64,000 nt of DNA, from the NCBI GenBank assembly GCA_949357655.1, contig CASHTG010000018.1, forward strand, positions 1-64,000, written 5' to 3'. The DNA comes from Parascedosporium putredinis (taxonomy: Eukaryota; Ascomycota; Sordariomycetes; Microascales; Microascaceae). Position numbers and translations under genes: made by a program. Shown one piece after another: positions 22,817 through 34,233 of the stretch. The notes beneath the pieces were generated by a model that was not told where the DNA came from, did no database searches, and worked only from the letters and a program-made list of their open reading frames with translations. The stretch's first letter is position 1, and each line of letters starts with the position of its first letter.

Positions 22817-24059
22817 TTATTCGACTTTAGCCTCACGTATAATGCCATGTAGATCGTCAATTAGAGATCTTCTCCAGTCACGGTCTGTTCTCAAGGGCTT
22901 CCACCCGATTTCGCGTCCTCTCTCGGCCTTGGTCCTGGATCTAAAGCTGGATTAGTAGCGTACTACACTCGGTCTTACTCTACTGTGATGTTAGAACTTA
23001 CGACGAAGCGAGAATTCGCTCGGTATGGATTTCATCACCTTCCCAGAATTTAGCAGCTGCGGCAGTAAGGTCGATGGGAGCTGCATTGGCGGATTCAAGG
23101 GCCCCAAGTGCGTAGCCATCTGTCGCAATATACTGTGCAACTTCGACCCAGCTATGGCGTCCGGTGCCGGCAAAGAAATAACCATTCCTGCCAGAGGCGA
23201 GTTTAGGCTTAGCGAGTGCCTCTACTATGACCGCCACAAATAAAGCAGCCAGATCTTCGACATGCACATGTCCAATGCTCGCGGTACCGGGGGCAATATA
23301 CTCTGCTCGACCAGACTGAAGCGCGTTGCGGATGAGCATGGGAATTTGTTGAGATCTTTGGTTGAAAAGCCCTGTGCCTTGGCCGTAAACAAGAGGTGGC
23401 ATGATTATGTACGTTCTAATTCCGAGCCTTTCGCCCATACTCACAACAGTTACGTCGGTTGTCCGCTGGGCGTAAGGCGAGATGTTTTCGCGCTTCACCT
23501 CGTACTCGTAAATTCCGCCGTCTTGATCTGAAAATGGGATGCTGTCACCGCCGGCTCCCGTCACAGTCCCAACAGATAAATTAGTAGTCCCAGAAAGCTT
23601 AGCCAAGCCACGTCAGCTTCTGTCATATAACCATTCCTACGCCTGGAAGCCTCACCTGGAGATATATTGGAGCGACGCCACCTCTCGCCTTCCGTTGCCC
23701 TAGGCCTTTTAGCATCGCCGCAGCAGAAGCGGTGTGGAATCCGGTTGCCGCGTGTAGAATAATATCAGCCGTACTCGCGAGGTTTACTAGCCCATCGGTA
23801 TCGTCTAAACCACCCTCGATAACAACGGTATCCACTCCCTTCCGCTTGAGAATATCGGCCTGACTTGGGCTTCGGACAATCGCAACAATTCTAAAGGAGG
23901 TGTTTCTAGATTGTAGCAACTGAGAGAGCACTGTGCCACCCCTGCAATCCCAACAAGCTTAGACAGTTAAACAGCGTGATAATTTTCAGGCAGATGTAAA
24001 ACAATCACTCACACAAAACCGGTCGCTCCGGTTAGAAGCAAGATTTTTGCGTGTTCCAT
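22817..24059 (-). CDS. NAD-dependent epimerase/dehydratase-family reductase (intact)
   Basis: Four exons with phase kept throughout: complement(join(22817..22946,23002..23597,23656..23941,24013..24059)), 352 residues, no break. The N-terminus is a Rossmann fold with TGATGFVGG; ILHAATGFH follows the fourth strand; PLVYGQGTGLFN is typical of extended SDRs; the C-terminus has GYFFAGTGRHSW and ends GWKPLRTDRDW. The usual YxxxK pair is not evident (PYAQR instead), pointing to an atypical extended SDR whose chemistry may differ. It likely binds NAD(P) and works on a carbonyl or hydroxyl group. Tail-to-tail with the esterase, 198 bases apart. A CGG-N2-CCG site lies about 275 bases upstream. Confidence 0.88.
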
Positions 24060-24767
24060 TGTGAAACACACAGGTGTGCGGGATAAACTCAAAATATCGA
24101 TATTAGAGCGGCGGCAGTCCCCTTACATTGTAGAGATTAAGATAGGGTCGAGGGCGGTCATTTTAATTGGAATATCTAGTGTCTGGGATGGGATGGTGCG
24201 TGGCACCGACCGAAAATCCTTGGCTGGGGCGTTGATCCGGACCGAAGCCATTGCCTACCCGATTTATAAGCAAGCAAGGAGTTCGGCGATTCAAACTCGA
24301 ATGGTGGCCCACTTAAGTACAAGGCGGGGTTACCGGCGCCGACGGTCCAATAACGTTTCGCGGAACCCGAATCCGTATTCGCACGCTATATGTCTCCGGT
24401 GTTCATCCTAATAGTCGGCATGCCGAACGAGAGTCTAGGCCGCTAAACAAACAATGCTCCGGCGAGGTGAAACGTCTTGGTAAGGCGAAGAACAAATATC
24501 TAATTACCTCAAAAGTTTTAAGTGAACAAGAAAACAACATATATCAGGGCCATAAGACCAAATATCAAGACACTAACATAATCTCATCAGGAACGCGTCG
24601 AGGATGACAGGAGTTAGGCGAGATTATGGGTACATATTGTCTATCAATTGATGATTAGGCATGTAAGGTATCTAGCTAGCTATCACGTATCGCTTTTGCC
24701 CTACATAATCAATAAATAGAATAGACATTACACCGCGATTCCTTGATAGGAGGAGGAGTAGCATCGA
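24060..24767. other. Spacer upstream of the epimerase
   Basis: Contains a CGG-N2-CCG site (CCGGCGCCGA, 24333-24342) plus a partial GGCACCGA at 24203. The rest toward the MFS gene is AT-rich. No gene seen. Confidence 0.45.
24333..24342. promoter_or_regulatory. CGG-N2-CCG palindrome upstream of epimerase
   Basis: CCGGCGCCGA, one flank base different from the TCGG-N2-CCGA consensus seen at the other cluster promoters. About 275 bases before the epimerase start. Confidence 0.35.
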
Positions 24768-26540
24768 TCACACGACGTAACGGTAGGCCGGGCTCTTGTC
24801 GCCAAGCATGATCAGCTCCTCTTTACTATGCCTTGCTTGCACCTCCTCCATAGACATTTGATCACGCCTTGCATTAGATCTTGCGTAGGATACCCGCAAG
24901 CCGAAGGTTGAAATGATAGCGCATAGGGTGATGGCGACGCAAATCCCATAGCCGGTCCAGTAGTGTGGCTTTTGCCTCTCTAAGAAGATGTTGCTTCCGA
25001 TGATACCCCTACGTTGCCAATAGATATCAACAACGCCATGCCAATCGACCTCTTCCAACTTGGCGCGAGGTTATTTCCAACCCAGGCCAAACATGTAAGC
25101 AGAGGCGGGTAACCGCCCGCCGGTATGGTAAACAATAGTCCATACGTTAACCCCGGATACTTGGGGTGTGGTATGGCTAGGAGGCCTAGCAATGAGGTTA
25201 GGAATTTGCGGCGTTTCCGTCGTGAATAAACCTCGGAACTTACCAACAAAGCCAAGCATAGAGATACAATACGGCCCAACGATGAAAGGCCACCGTGACT
25301 TTTGCGGTCCGACCAGATTGAAATGAGGATCGTCGTTATAACGCCAAGAGCATATAGGGGTACTGTAAGTAACTGCGCCATCGCGCTAGTATATCCAAGC
25401 TGCAGGATAATTGATGGGGCCGTGTAGTTGAAACTATACAGGCAGATACTAGCGACCAAGACCATTAGTTTAGTAATTGGAAAAGAGTGTGATACTATCA
25501 CAATACCTATTCCCCCAATAAATTATGGAAGCGAGGTAAATATGCCAGTCAGATATCGCCGCCTTAAAGTATCGCCAATTAAAAGCCTCATTCGTGCCAA
25601 CTTCTCCGTTCGTCGTTCCAGCGTCATGCTTGAGACGGTGCGCGATGAAACTTTTTCCTCGGGCGTCAAAAACTGGCAGTTTCTGGTGAGTTGGGCAGTA
25701 AAAAGCCAGGCTTCCTCCGATGACAACAGTTGCTATGCCTTCTAGGATGAAAATCCACCGCCAGCCTCCTAGTCCCCCGACACCATCCATTTTCTGGATG
25801 CCAAAGGCAAGGAGACCAGAGAACGCCGAGGCGAGAGATGCCGACGAGAAGAAAAGAGCGAGTCTCGTTTGTACCTCGAACCGGCAATACCAGGTGGTCA
25901 AAAGGTAACTGGCGGCGGGAAAGAAACCAGCTTCGGCCAAGCCAAGAAAAATTCTAGTGGCAATCAGGCCACTAAAAGATTTTACTATCCCTTGTAAAGT
26001 TACAACCTAGATGACTGTTAGTTGGTACGGCGATGCTTGTCCTTATTTCAACTTACGGTGCCCCAGGATATAATCATGAAAGCAATCCAGTACGAAGGAC
26101 GGACGACCTTGAGGGCCATATTACTGGGGATCTCGAACAGAATATATGGCACAAAGAACACAGTTAGCGCGGCGTTGTATTGGGCCCCAGACATGTCGAG
26201 ATCTTCCATCATGCCCGCTATTTTTGCATTGCCGATGTTACCTATGTGCCTTGGTTTAGTCCTGAACGCGATCGCTAGATACCTAATAGAGGAAAGGCCT
26301 ACTTCGATCTAGAAAAGAGAATATATAGAGGAGCGTTAGGAGAGGAACCACGCGAAAGTCGACTTTGCGCAAAACCCGCTTAGTTTCAGCTTCATCGTAA
26401 GCAATAGCCTACATATGAATGTTAGCGATACATCATGCGTAGATTAATAACGAGACAAGACTTACTCGTTCGTTGCTTTGAGCGCGACCAAGCGAGGCGT
26501 GCTCAGCATCCGCCTGCTCTGTTTTCGAATCATCATACAT
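24768..26540 (-). CDS. MFS transporter, allantoate-permease/DAL5-like anion:cation symporter, two frame breaks
   Basis: Six exons: complement(join(24768..25185,25244..25433,25507..26006,26057..26241,26303..26408,26466..26540)), all with GT/AG ends. Family landmarks: LYIFSFLDRSNIGNAK at helix 1, GLAEAGFFPAASYLLTTWY, GWRWIFILEG, LLTVPLYALG in the second half, and QKPHYWTGYG near the end. Frame breaks are single missing bases at about 25294 (CC to C) and in the G run at 25006-25009; with these restored it is about 491 residues. It sits in the plasma membrane and moves small organic anions; a pathway substrate or product would fit the cluster. Start ATG 26540 (MYDDSKTEQ). Confidence 0.87.
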
Positions 26541-27326
26541 ATTGCTGACGAGGAGTGCTTGATTTAGTAATTTGTAGATAAGGATAGCTCAACCAATGCT
26601 AAGATAACCTAATACCAGATCACGAGCCCTGGAAATCAATCGAGGAACCGCCCTATATATCCATAAACTTTCTCACGATGCTGGGGTCCTCGGGCGGCTT
26701 GGCTGCGTGCGGTGGCTGGTCGCCGAAATATACCGTGCGCAGAGAAACGAAACGCCGAAGGGTCTCGACGGCGAGGAGAGTACAACGCCGAGTTCAAGAT
26801 TATTTCCCGGTTTAACTACAGGCCGAAATAAGTCTAAGCTATTTCAAGCTAGGCTGTCTCTGCAATTCATCACAGCCCTCAACAAGCGCAACCGTCGTTT
26901 ATTCGCATATATCGGTAGTGCGGGAAGTTGTGGGGAGGCGCGCTAAAGTGACTTCCCACGGAGGAATTCGGGGGAAAACTACACTAAACGTCTGAGAGCT
27001 CGGTGCTTAGCTCAAATGTCGCTGGTCCGCCTCCCACAATGCTCGGCATACAACACGGTAATAGGAACATTATAACATAGCCGGGCTCGGGATATTGGTT
27101 GACTTCCATGTATCAGCCCATGCTTAAACGTCAAGACTGCTCTAACATTCCAATCATTCTCCGCCTCCTCAACTCACATAAAGCCCCTTAATCATACATC
27201 GTGACCTTTGGTTACGATACACAATTATCTATCAATCAACATCTATCACTTTAGGAATCCTTTCTTACATTTTACTAAGACCTCTAACCCTGTTTTTCTT
27301 CCCACGAGATAATACCACCATATACA
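26541..27326. promoter_or_regulatory. Divergent spacer between MFS carrier and SDR
   Basis: 786 bases shared by two genes facing apart. There is no full CGG-N2-CCG site here, only half-sites (CGCCGA near 26753 and 26789, CTCGGTGC at 26999). A pyrimidine-rich leader precedes the SDR start. Confidence 0.4.
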
Positions 27327-28202
27327 ATGGTGGGTCGGCTTGCTGGTAAAGTTGCGCTTGTGACAGGGGGCGCGTCGGGCTATGGCCTTGGAATTGCAAA
27401 GAAGCTAAAAGCGGAGGGCGCAACAGTCATCATTGCAGACCTATCCGCCACCCTTGGTACCCAAGCCGCAGGAGAACTCGAGGCTTCATTTATCGAGGCC
27501 AATGTAGCTGAGAGGTCCAGCTGGGAAGCCATCCTAAATACCGCCATTAACCAACACGGCGGATTAGATATCGTGATCAACAACGCCGGGGCATGCTACC
27601 TGAAGAAGCCAACGGAGACAGTTACAGAGAGCGAATACGACCTCATGATGAACGTTAACGTGAAGGCGCTGTTTCTTTCCGTTTCTGTCATTGTACCCTA
27701 CCTCCTGTCGAACAAACGGAAGGCGGTGTTTGTCAGCGTTTCGTCCGTCAGCGGAGTCCGTCCACGTCCAGAACTTACGTGGTACAGCGCGTCTAAGGCC
27801 GCCATTAATACCGCGAGTAACAGCATGGCCGTCGAATACGCCCCAAATGGAATTCGATTCAATACCGTGTGCCCGGCTATCGGACTCACGTCCATGTGAG
27901 CACCCCGGCCGCAATAACTCTACGTTGTAAGATAGGGGAGTGGGATCCTTTCACTGACGAAAGACTTACGGGATAGGACCGATATTTTAACCGATGCCCA
28001 AAAGGCGGAGATGTCCTCTGCCATCCCGCTCGGCAGATCCTGCACTCCGCGTGATGTCGCAAACGCAATTGCCTATCTTGCCAGCGATGAGGCTGATTTT
28101 ATCACAGGAGTCAATCTTCAGGTGTGTCTATAACGCATATATCCAAATTCGGTGTATTCTTTACATTAACACTACCAGGTTGATGGGGGCCGCTCAGTAT
28201 GA
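27327..28202 (+). CDS. Classical short-chain dehydrogenase/reductase (apparently intact)
   Basis: Exons 27327..27895, 27941..28121 and 28179..28202, 257 residues. NAD(P) motif TGGASGYGLG, NNAG at about 88, catalytic Ser in VSVSSVSG, YSASK catalytic pair, then IPLGRSCTPRDVANAIAYLASDEADFITGVNLQVDGGRSV, the usual C-terminus. The first intron is only 45 bases and its acceptor (GGGGAG|T) was chosen because it alone keeps frame; it is the weak point. The enzyme interconverts an alcohol and a ketone with NAD(P)H in the cytosol. In this context it could make the ketone used by the monooxygenase. Confidence 0.85.
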
Positions 28203-29159
28203 CTACTCACGACATGACGATGAGAGAGCCCGATTACATAGAGACAACCCATGTCGTCAAACCCAGGCTTAGAAAGTCATCACATAGGCACTCTAAGGTC
28301 ATAACTATGATACTTTCGTTCAATAAACGCGAGAATATAGATATTGAATGGTAGATGGCGCGGTTGGATATACCACGGGTCGCCTAGGACAATTAGTAGA
28401 AAGCCAGGGGAAAGAATGAATATATAAAAGGGCAAATATATCTAGTAAGACAGCTTTAGACTTTGCCAGATGCCTGATTCTAAAGCGAGACAACTATTTC
28501 TAATTATATATGCTGGTTATACTAATTCCCAGACATAGTATTACAATTTCCACTCAAACATAGGACGCTAGCTCTAATATCATATATAAACTGGAAACGA
28601 GAGTCAGCGTAAAATTATGCTGAGAGGCAAAAGCCTACCTAATCTAGATGCCTATATCTTAAAATTGCTGTCACCTTTACTCTATGTCGTATGCGTAACC
28701 ATCTAATTTACATGATATCTCAGCCTTAGCTGAGAAAATCGCAAAGGGGGTAATTAAGCGGCCCTAGGGCTTAGAGATATGTATGCCTGCCTCGATGTAT
28801 ATATATATATCTTTATTTTATACCATAGGTGTGGAATAGGCTACGCACTTGTCTTAGAGCATCAAGGGGTGTTTCCTCAACTATGTAGTGCTGTAACGAG
28901 CATAGAGGTATTATCCCCATCTAATATATATGTTTACGAGGACCGAGATCGTGCGGTTCTTGCTTAGTTAAAGCCCTAAGCGTCCGCACAGTGTCGGGGA
29001 GCACAGCTTCAAGATCTAGCGAAGGACTAGATAAGTTGAACTACCGCAGTAGCGACGGGAGGGCGTAGTCGAGCAGGAGTAGAATATAACAATTATGGCC
29101 TTATATTATTCAAAGGCCGAATGTCCAATACGACTTTTACTTATGATGGGGTACCTTTT
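28203..29159. other. AT-rich spacer
   Basis: Nothing recognised. It includes a short TA run at 28799-28811. Confidence 0.45.
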
Positions 29160-30123
29160 CTAGGAGCCCTCTGCGAGATAGCTTGCTAGGTACTGTAGTT
29201 TTGTGATTCTCATTACCTCAACTTCCTTCTCCACCTCGTTGGGAGATCGTGATTGCCTAAGTGGCAGCGTCTGCGGCTTTATAGCATCACAGGTATCTAG
29301 GAAAACAGCATCCCAGCCTGCATTAGTTGCGCCAACAATATCTTTATCGTAATCATCGCCAACATAGACCTTTCGCCAAGAATGTGTTTCTGTAATTCCT
29401 TCTTCGAGACTCGTATTCTTCTGCACGGCAAGGAGCTTTGCAAGCATGTGCTCAGCGGCCGCAAAGATACGCTTATCTGGCTTCTCGACACCACAGTCGT
29501 AGGACATACAGTGAAAATCAACGTCGTTGTCGGTGTGAGCCCATGTCCCGGTGTCTAGATGTGTGCCATATCTTAACGGGCTCACGCGGAGGCCGATGGA
29601 TGAAAGTACATCTGGCACACGGTCGTCTGAGTTTGTGATCACGCCGATGATGATTTTGCCAAAGTTAGGTAGGTGGCTCGGTGATTTTAATGCTCGTATC
29701 GTCGGTACCAACTCGGAATCAGCCTCATATCCCTCGCTAGATGCGAACCGCTGTAGAAGTTTAGGGCAGAGGTCCTTAGGAAGTGTTCCAGTGACCCCAG
29801 CATACGGTTCCATTGTCATATGAATGACCTCCATCCAGAGTCAACTACATCCATCGGATTGCAACATGTGGTGAATAATTTTATCGCTTACTTACCTTCG
29901 TCCACCACTCTATGGCCCCTAATCCGTTATCTTTTCCGTAGTTGGGATTGAGCCTCATCTGCCGCTTGATTGCCTCGGTCAAAGATGTATGCATCTGCTC
30001 ATCGCTGAAACCGCCGAGACCACACTGCCTTGCTACTTCAGCGTATTGCTTCCCCACCGAGCCCTTAGGTCGAAACAGCGTGCCAAAGGCGTCAAAGCAC
30101 AGTAGAAGGTTTGGTTTCGCCAT
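29160..30123 (-). CDS. HAD-superfamily hydrolase (haloacid dehalogenase-like, intact)
   Basis: Two exons, complement(join(29160..29828,29896..30123)), 298 residues. Motif I is DAFGTLF (the usual DxFGTL/V nucleophile region), motif II GVITNSDDR, motif III around GVEKPDKRIF, motif IV VYVGDDYDKDIVGATNAGWD. This is the full HAD set for hydrolysis of phosphate or halide groups; the subgroup resembles HDHD3-like proteins. The intron acceptor GATGGAG|GTC preserves frame and has a CTGAC branch-like site. No break. Substrate unknown; it may be part of the cluster or only a neighbour. Confidence 0.88.
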
Positions 30124-31100
30124 GTTCTAAGCCTTTGCTTAAGGCTGAATCTTATGGATTGCTGCAAGGTTACTGTTCGTCTCTTCGGTTGTCAATTAAG
30201 GGCCCGATTGCTCACAGTCATTGTAGGTGGGGGTTTTCGTCGATGAACTCCGAATTACCCCGCCTCTTTGTGCGTCGCACAATTTAAGCGGCGTAACACT
30301 ATTTATAAGGCTGGACGTAACCGTTTAATTGTGGGCCTGCTCGTCGAATCCCGTGACGTACATCATCACCAAGCGCATTAGCCTATCTTACTTTCAATGT
30401 TTAAGGCGTCGAGTCGAATGATCAAGCTATGCCCAAATCCTAGACTGATGCGGATGGACACCTTTTCCCTCAAACTGCGGCTAATTTTCCACCATCGGCA
30501 CTCCCCTCCGCGTGCACGAGAGGACGGGCAGCTTCTGAGCAGTCGCGGATGTGACAATCACGGACGCACTCAACCGGAGACTCTGCGTTGAGCGGCAGCG
30601 AGGAGTGGTGCAAACCTAATATTCCCTGCCGGGAGATTTTGCGCAGTCGGATGATGAGGTACATCCAACAATGTGGGTGGGTCAGTGAAAACCCTCGTGA
30701 AGAAATGGGTAAATGACTAGATCGGCCTCACTGGGTTTTATATCCTCAGCTAGAAACGATCTTAACCATCTAATGGATGTCTAGCAACACATTCGGTAGA
30801 GGGCGTGGGGGTCCTGCCTGCTCTGTAATACCCGCCATAGACAGGAGAGCCTCGGGAGTGCATTGAGAACGTAGTGGGCACACATAATTGACAATTACTA
30901 CGAATTAGAACACTTCGGAGCCTAAATGCCCTTTCGTCCATAAGTTATTCTAGTCCTAATGGAAGAAATGGTTGACATGGCAAGGCTGCCTCTCACGAGA
31001 GCGATCCTGTCATTGTCTCCACTAACTATGGTTATGTCGTATCAGAGAAACTGTGGACCCAGAGCGCTGTGCTCAAGGACTCAACGGCTGCGGGCAATAA
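30124..31100. other. Spacer between HAD hydrolase and flavin oxidase
   Basis: No gene recognised; open stretches around 30397-30664 lack similarity I can name. Confidence 0.4.
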
Positions 31101-32868
31101 CTAAGCCAGCGGCAGGTAAAAGTTGAACTTCCCTTGAGGGTCATACTGTGATTTCAACCTCTTCAACTTTTCTACCCGCCAGGGCGCAGAACCGTAGATC
31201 TCGGCGAGAGTCTCATCGCCGACGGCATAGTTGACATAGCTGTTCTGTTGCCCCTCACCGCTACTTTCCACTATAATCCTTTTCATATCCTGCGTTGCGG
31301 AGAGTATGTCCGCAGCGTAGCTCTCGTTATAATACGTCCAGACAGGGGTCCTGCTCTAATTGTTAGCGTGACCTAGCATCTTCCATACCAATTCAAGACC
31401 CACAAGAGAATCGGGTAGTCCCTATAAGGCTTTGCAGTGGTTTCCTCGGGGATCGAAACCGCCCCTTGCAGCGGGTAACCCTCAACGACGAAGAAAGACG
31501 TCTCTCCAACATCAGGATACCGCGTTATGACGTTTGAAAAGATGTTATACACTGCGCGTAGGGCCTCTGGACTATGCCGCTTCAAGTATGACCGAAATAG
31601 ATGTCTATAGGCGCCCTTTTTACACACGACGCTAGTCTCATCAATGGTGTTCAGCTTGTAGAGGTCTGGATATTCAATCTCCGTATACATAGAGACCTCC
31701 AATGCGCCGAGGGCGATGAACCTGGATGAGAGGTTCTCAAGTTCAGCCAAATCGCCACGGTATATCAGGTCCATGACAATGACGGGCTAGGCATAGTCAG
31801 TCTTTGCGGCCAAGCCACGAAACGTGACGCACGTTTGGGACTTACCTCTTGCGCGAGGTCGGGCCGTCGCGAAAAGACATACCATAAGATCAGCCCCGCT
31901 GGGTGGCTATCTATGCTTAGGTAGTCATTTGATAAGGTAAAAATCTGCTCAAGGTGGGATCCTGGGAACACGAGCCGAGCTTGTGACCATTTCGGGCCAC
32001 TGGGGTAGACTTTGTATCTTGTTAAAGTGACAATACCAAAGTTATGGCCCGCTCCTCGGAGTCCCCAAAATAGGTCCTCGTTCTCTTCTGCGGATGCCAC
32101 AGCCAAGGTGCCGTTAGCAAGCACGACTCTCATTTCTAGGATCTGGTCTGTGGGGAAGCCGTATAAGCCTTGTAGATATCCGTGGCCGCCGCCAAGCATG
32201 ATGCCCATGATCCCAGCGCACAAACAAGATCCAGTCACTAGTTGCCAAGGAGAATTAGCAACAAGGGCTTTTAATAACGCAGCGCGTGATCACATACCTG
32301 TCTCCTTGCCTTGAGCCCACAACGCTCGTAACAGTTCGCCGCTTGTTAGTCCAGGCTGAAACTCTGCATAAGCACCGTCTCCGCTCACTGTGATGCCCTT
32401 CATCTTAGTGAAGGATATCGCGATGCCACCTTTCATTCTTCCTAACGTGGTGGTAAATCCGTGCGCGCCATCTACAGCTAGAAATGGAATAGAGTTTTCG
32501 TTGGCAAAACGGACCTGAAACATCTGTCAGCAGCGCGAACTTGGACAGGATGGAGAATGGAAAAACTCAAGAAGAATGAGGCTGGGACCAACAGTCTCTT
32601 CAACATCTTTCTCGACAGACACTTCCACTACAACTGTATAAGTGGGGCTCGAGAACATCTGCCATCTTCCGTGGTTCTGCATTAGAGGGTCACCTGCGGT
32701 GATAATAGATGCGCCAGCAGATAGTCGCTGTGCGAGGTCAGAGAATATGTCCTCGTCCCGGCCATACATATCATGTCTGCTCGCGACATGCTCCCCTAGA
32801 TGCTCCGCCAAGGTGATATTGAGGAAATTCAATATTAGGAGAGTAGAAATTAAGTTATAGGACACCAT
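31101..32868 (-). CDS. Secreted FAD-linked oxidase, BBE/PCMH type, probably frame-damaged
   Basis: Signal peptide at the start (MVSYNLISTLLILNFLN). PCMH FAD-binding domain: AVDGAHGFTTTLGR holds the His that usually binds FAD; GSCLCAGIMGIMLGGGHGYLQG holds the matching Cys region and follows a clean intron (ETG|M join, about 32238-32296). Next exon runs to RRPDLAQE, then an intron (31780-31843) to PVIVMDLIYRGD. The BBE C-terminal domain ends in NYAVGDETLAEIYG and YDPQGKFNFYLPLA. Two places do not join cleanly: exon 1 to 2 (about 32520-32590, odd donor) and 31340-31380. Such enzymes oxidise alcohols, sugars or alkaloids and are common in fungal secondary-metabolite clusters. The HAD and SDR lie next to it. 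Confidence 0.78.
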
Positions 32869-34233
32869 TGCTGCGCAATAAACCCGAATCGAACTGTTGT
32901 TTAAGTATGTCGAAAAAAGGTCTTACGACTTATTCCAGTCGGGGAACCGCCCTCTTATATGCTGGTCTCATATGTTAGGAGACTCATACTAGGTTTCTTC
33001 TTCACGCCAAATAACGGTAACGGATGCGTGTCTCAGCTGTTGATTCCATTGATGGCTTGGGGGTGGCGTACGAATAGCGGGAATGGCCGAGGCCTGGTGA
33101 GCAGGTTCATCAATCACAGCATAGCAATGTGTTGTTAAGGGCCGCCGCCTAAGAATCCGTATGCAGCCCCTGGTAAAGACCTGAAGCCTCGGCGATATGG
33201 CCATGTTGGCTAAGAACTAGTGGGCATTGTCCGAGCTATTAAACTCTAGGAAATAATCGGTCGGCATAATTCACAGCATATCTCCCGGTCATTCTTTTGC
33301 TTTTTTATCATCCCTGATACCTGACGTTATACCGAGGTATATCAGGGTGATTTAAGCTTAAATCATACCGAGTGCCCTTCTTACGCAAGTTTGTAACACG
33401 TCGTCCTCCGGCGCTTAGTGTCCGCGTAAAGTGCAGCGGGATTAGCAGTTTAAATCGACGACTGATTCCAACATTAATACCTATGCTTAGAGAAAAGGTC
33501 TCACGCCAGGAAAAATTCTTCAGGGCTTGGGAGTATGACTCGGCAGAGGGCCGTGCCCTCGCAGCTACATCAATGCTATCTAGTCATTAACTTCGCAGTA
33601 GTAGCAGTAGCATTGACATCTGATCAGCTCTTCCGTAGCGAGAAGATCATGGCACCTCGTGCTATTGCGGAGAAGGTAATATCATATAGATCAGCACGAT
33701 CTGATAGTTATGCCTTATGGCGCGTATCATTTCTTTGATGTTCGCCTGCCCACCCAGACCCGGCGAGCCCCGGTTTTTTCTTTTTTTTCTTACAACGATG
33801 TGTAACAAACCAGGGCGCCGAGACCTTTCATCTGTCGCACCACCTCAACTTTGCATGTACGTGCAAAAGGGTTGGGCCGAAATATACGGGCAACTGAAAA
33901 ATGTGGGCCCTACATCACCTCCAATGCATCACGGTTGACTCGCCCGACAAAATAAGGACGCAGGAGCGGTGAGAGAGAATGCTGATGAGCCATGCTTGCA
34001 TAATTTCATGAGGCGCTTATTTACCGTAGTTGTTTTGGCAATCATCGCTCGCGGGTTGACAACATTGTTATTCCTGCTTACTAATATCCTCCCCACCCAC
34101 ACCAAACCGCCAAACCGGGTCAGCTCGTACCAGGTCCCGACCCCGCGATGTCGCTTCGAGCCCAACAATGCGGACCTATTTACCGCGTTAGCTTCGTGTT
34201 GTTTCCTGCACGGCAAAGGAGATCACAAATACA
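32869..34233. other. Spacer with inverted repeat and motif copy 3
   Basis: 1.36 kb without a recognised gene. It contains the inverted repeat at 33307-33351 around TACCGAGGTATA and a T-rich tract at 33773-33790. Open stretches at 33372-33938 carry no family signature I recognise. Confidence 0.4.
33307..33351. repeat. Imperfect inverted repeat enclosing TACCGAGGTATA (copy 3)
   Basis: Left arm ATCATCCCTGATA (33307-33319) pairs with right arm TATCAGGGTGAT (33340-33351), one base different. The 12-base motif TACCGAGGTATA lies at 33330-33341. About 450 bases upstream of the flavin oxidase start. It could be an operator or a hairpin; function unknown. Confidence 0.45.

Noticed and set aside
24061..24411. 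Plus-strand open stretch of 116 codons upstream of the epimerase
   Set aside because: Basic, low-information composition and overlap with the promoter and motif region; no similarity recognised.
9192..33000. Classical secondary-metabolite backbone gene (PKS, NRPS, terpene cyclase)
   Set aside because: No such domains seen on either strand; the AMP-ligase lacks carrier-protein and condensation domains.
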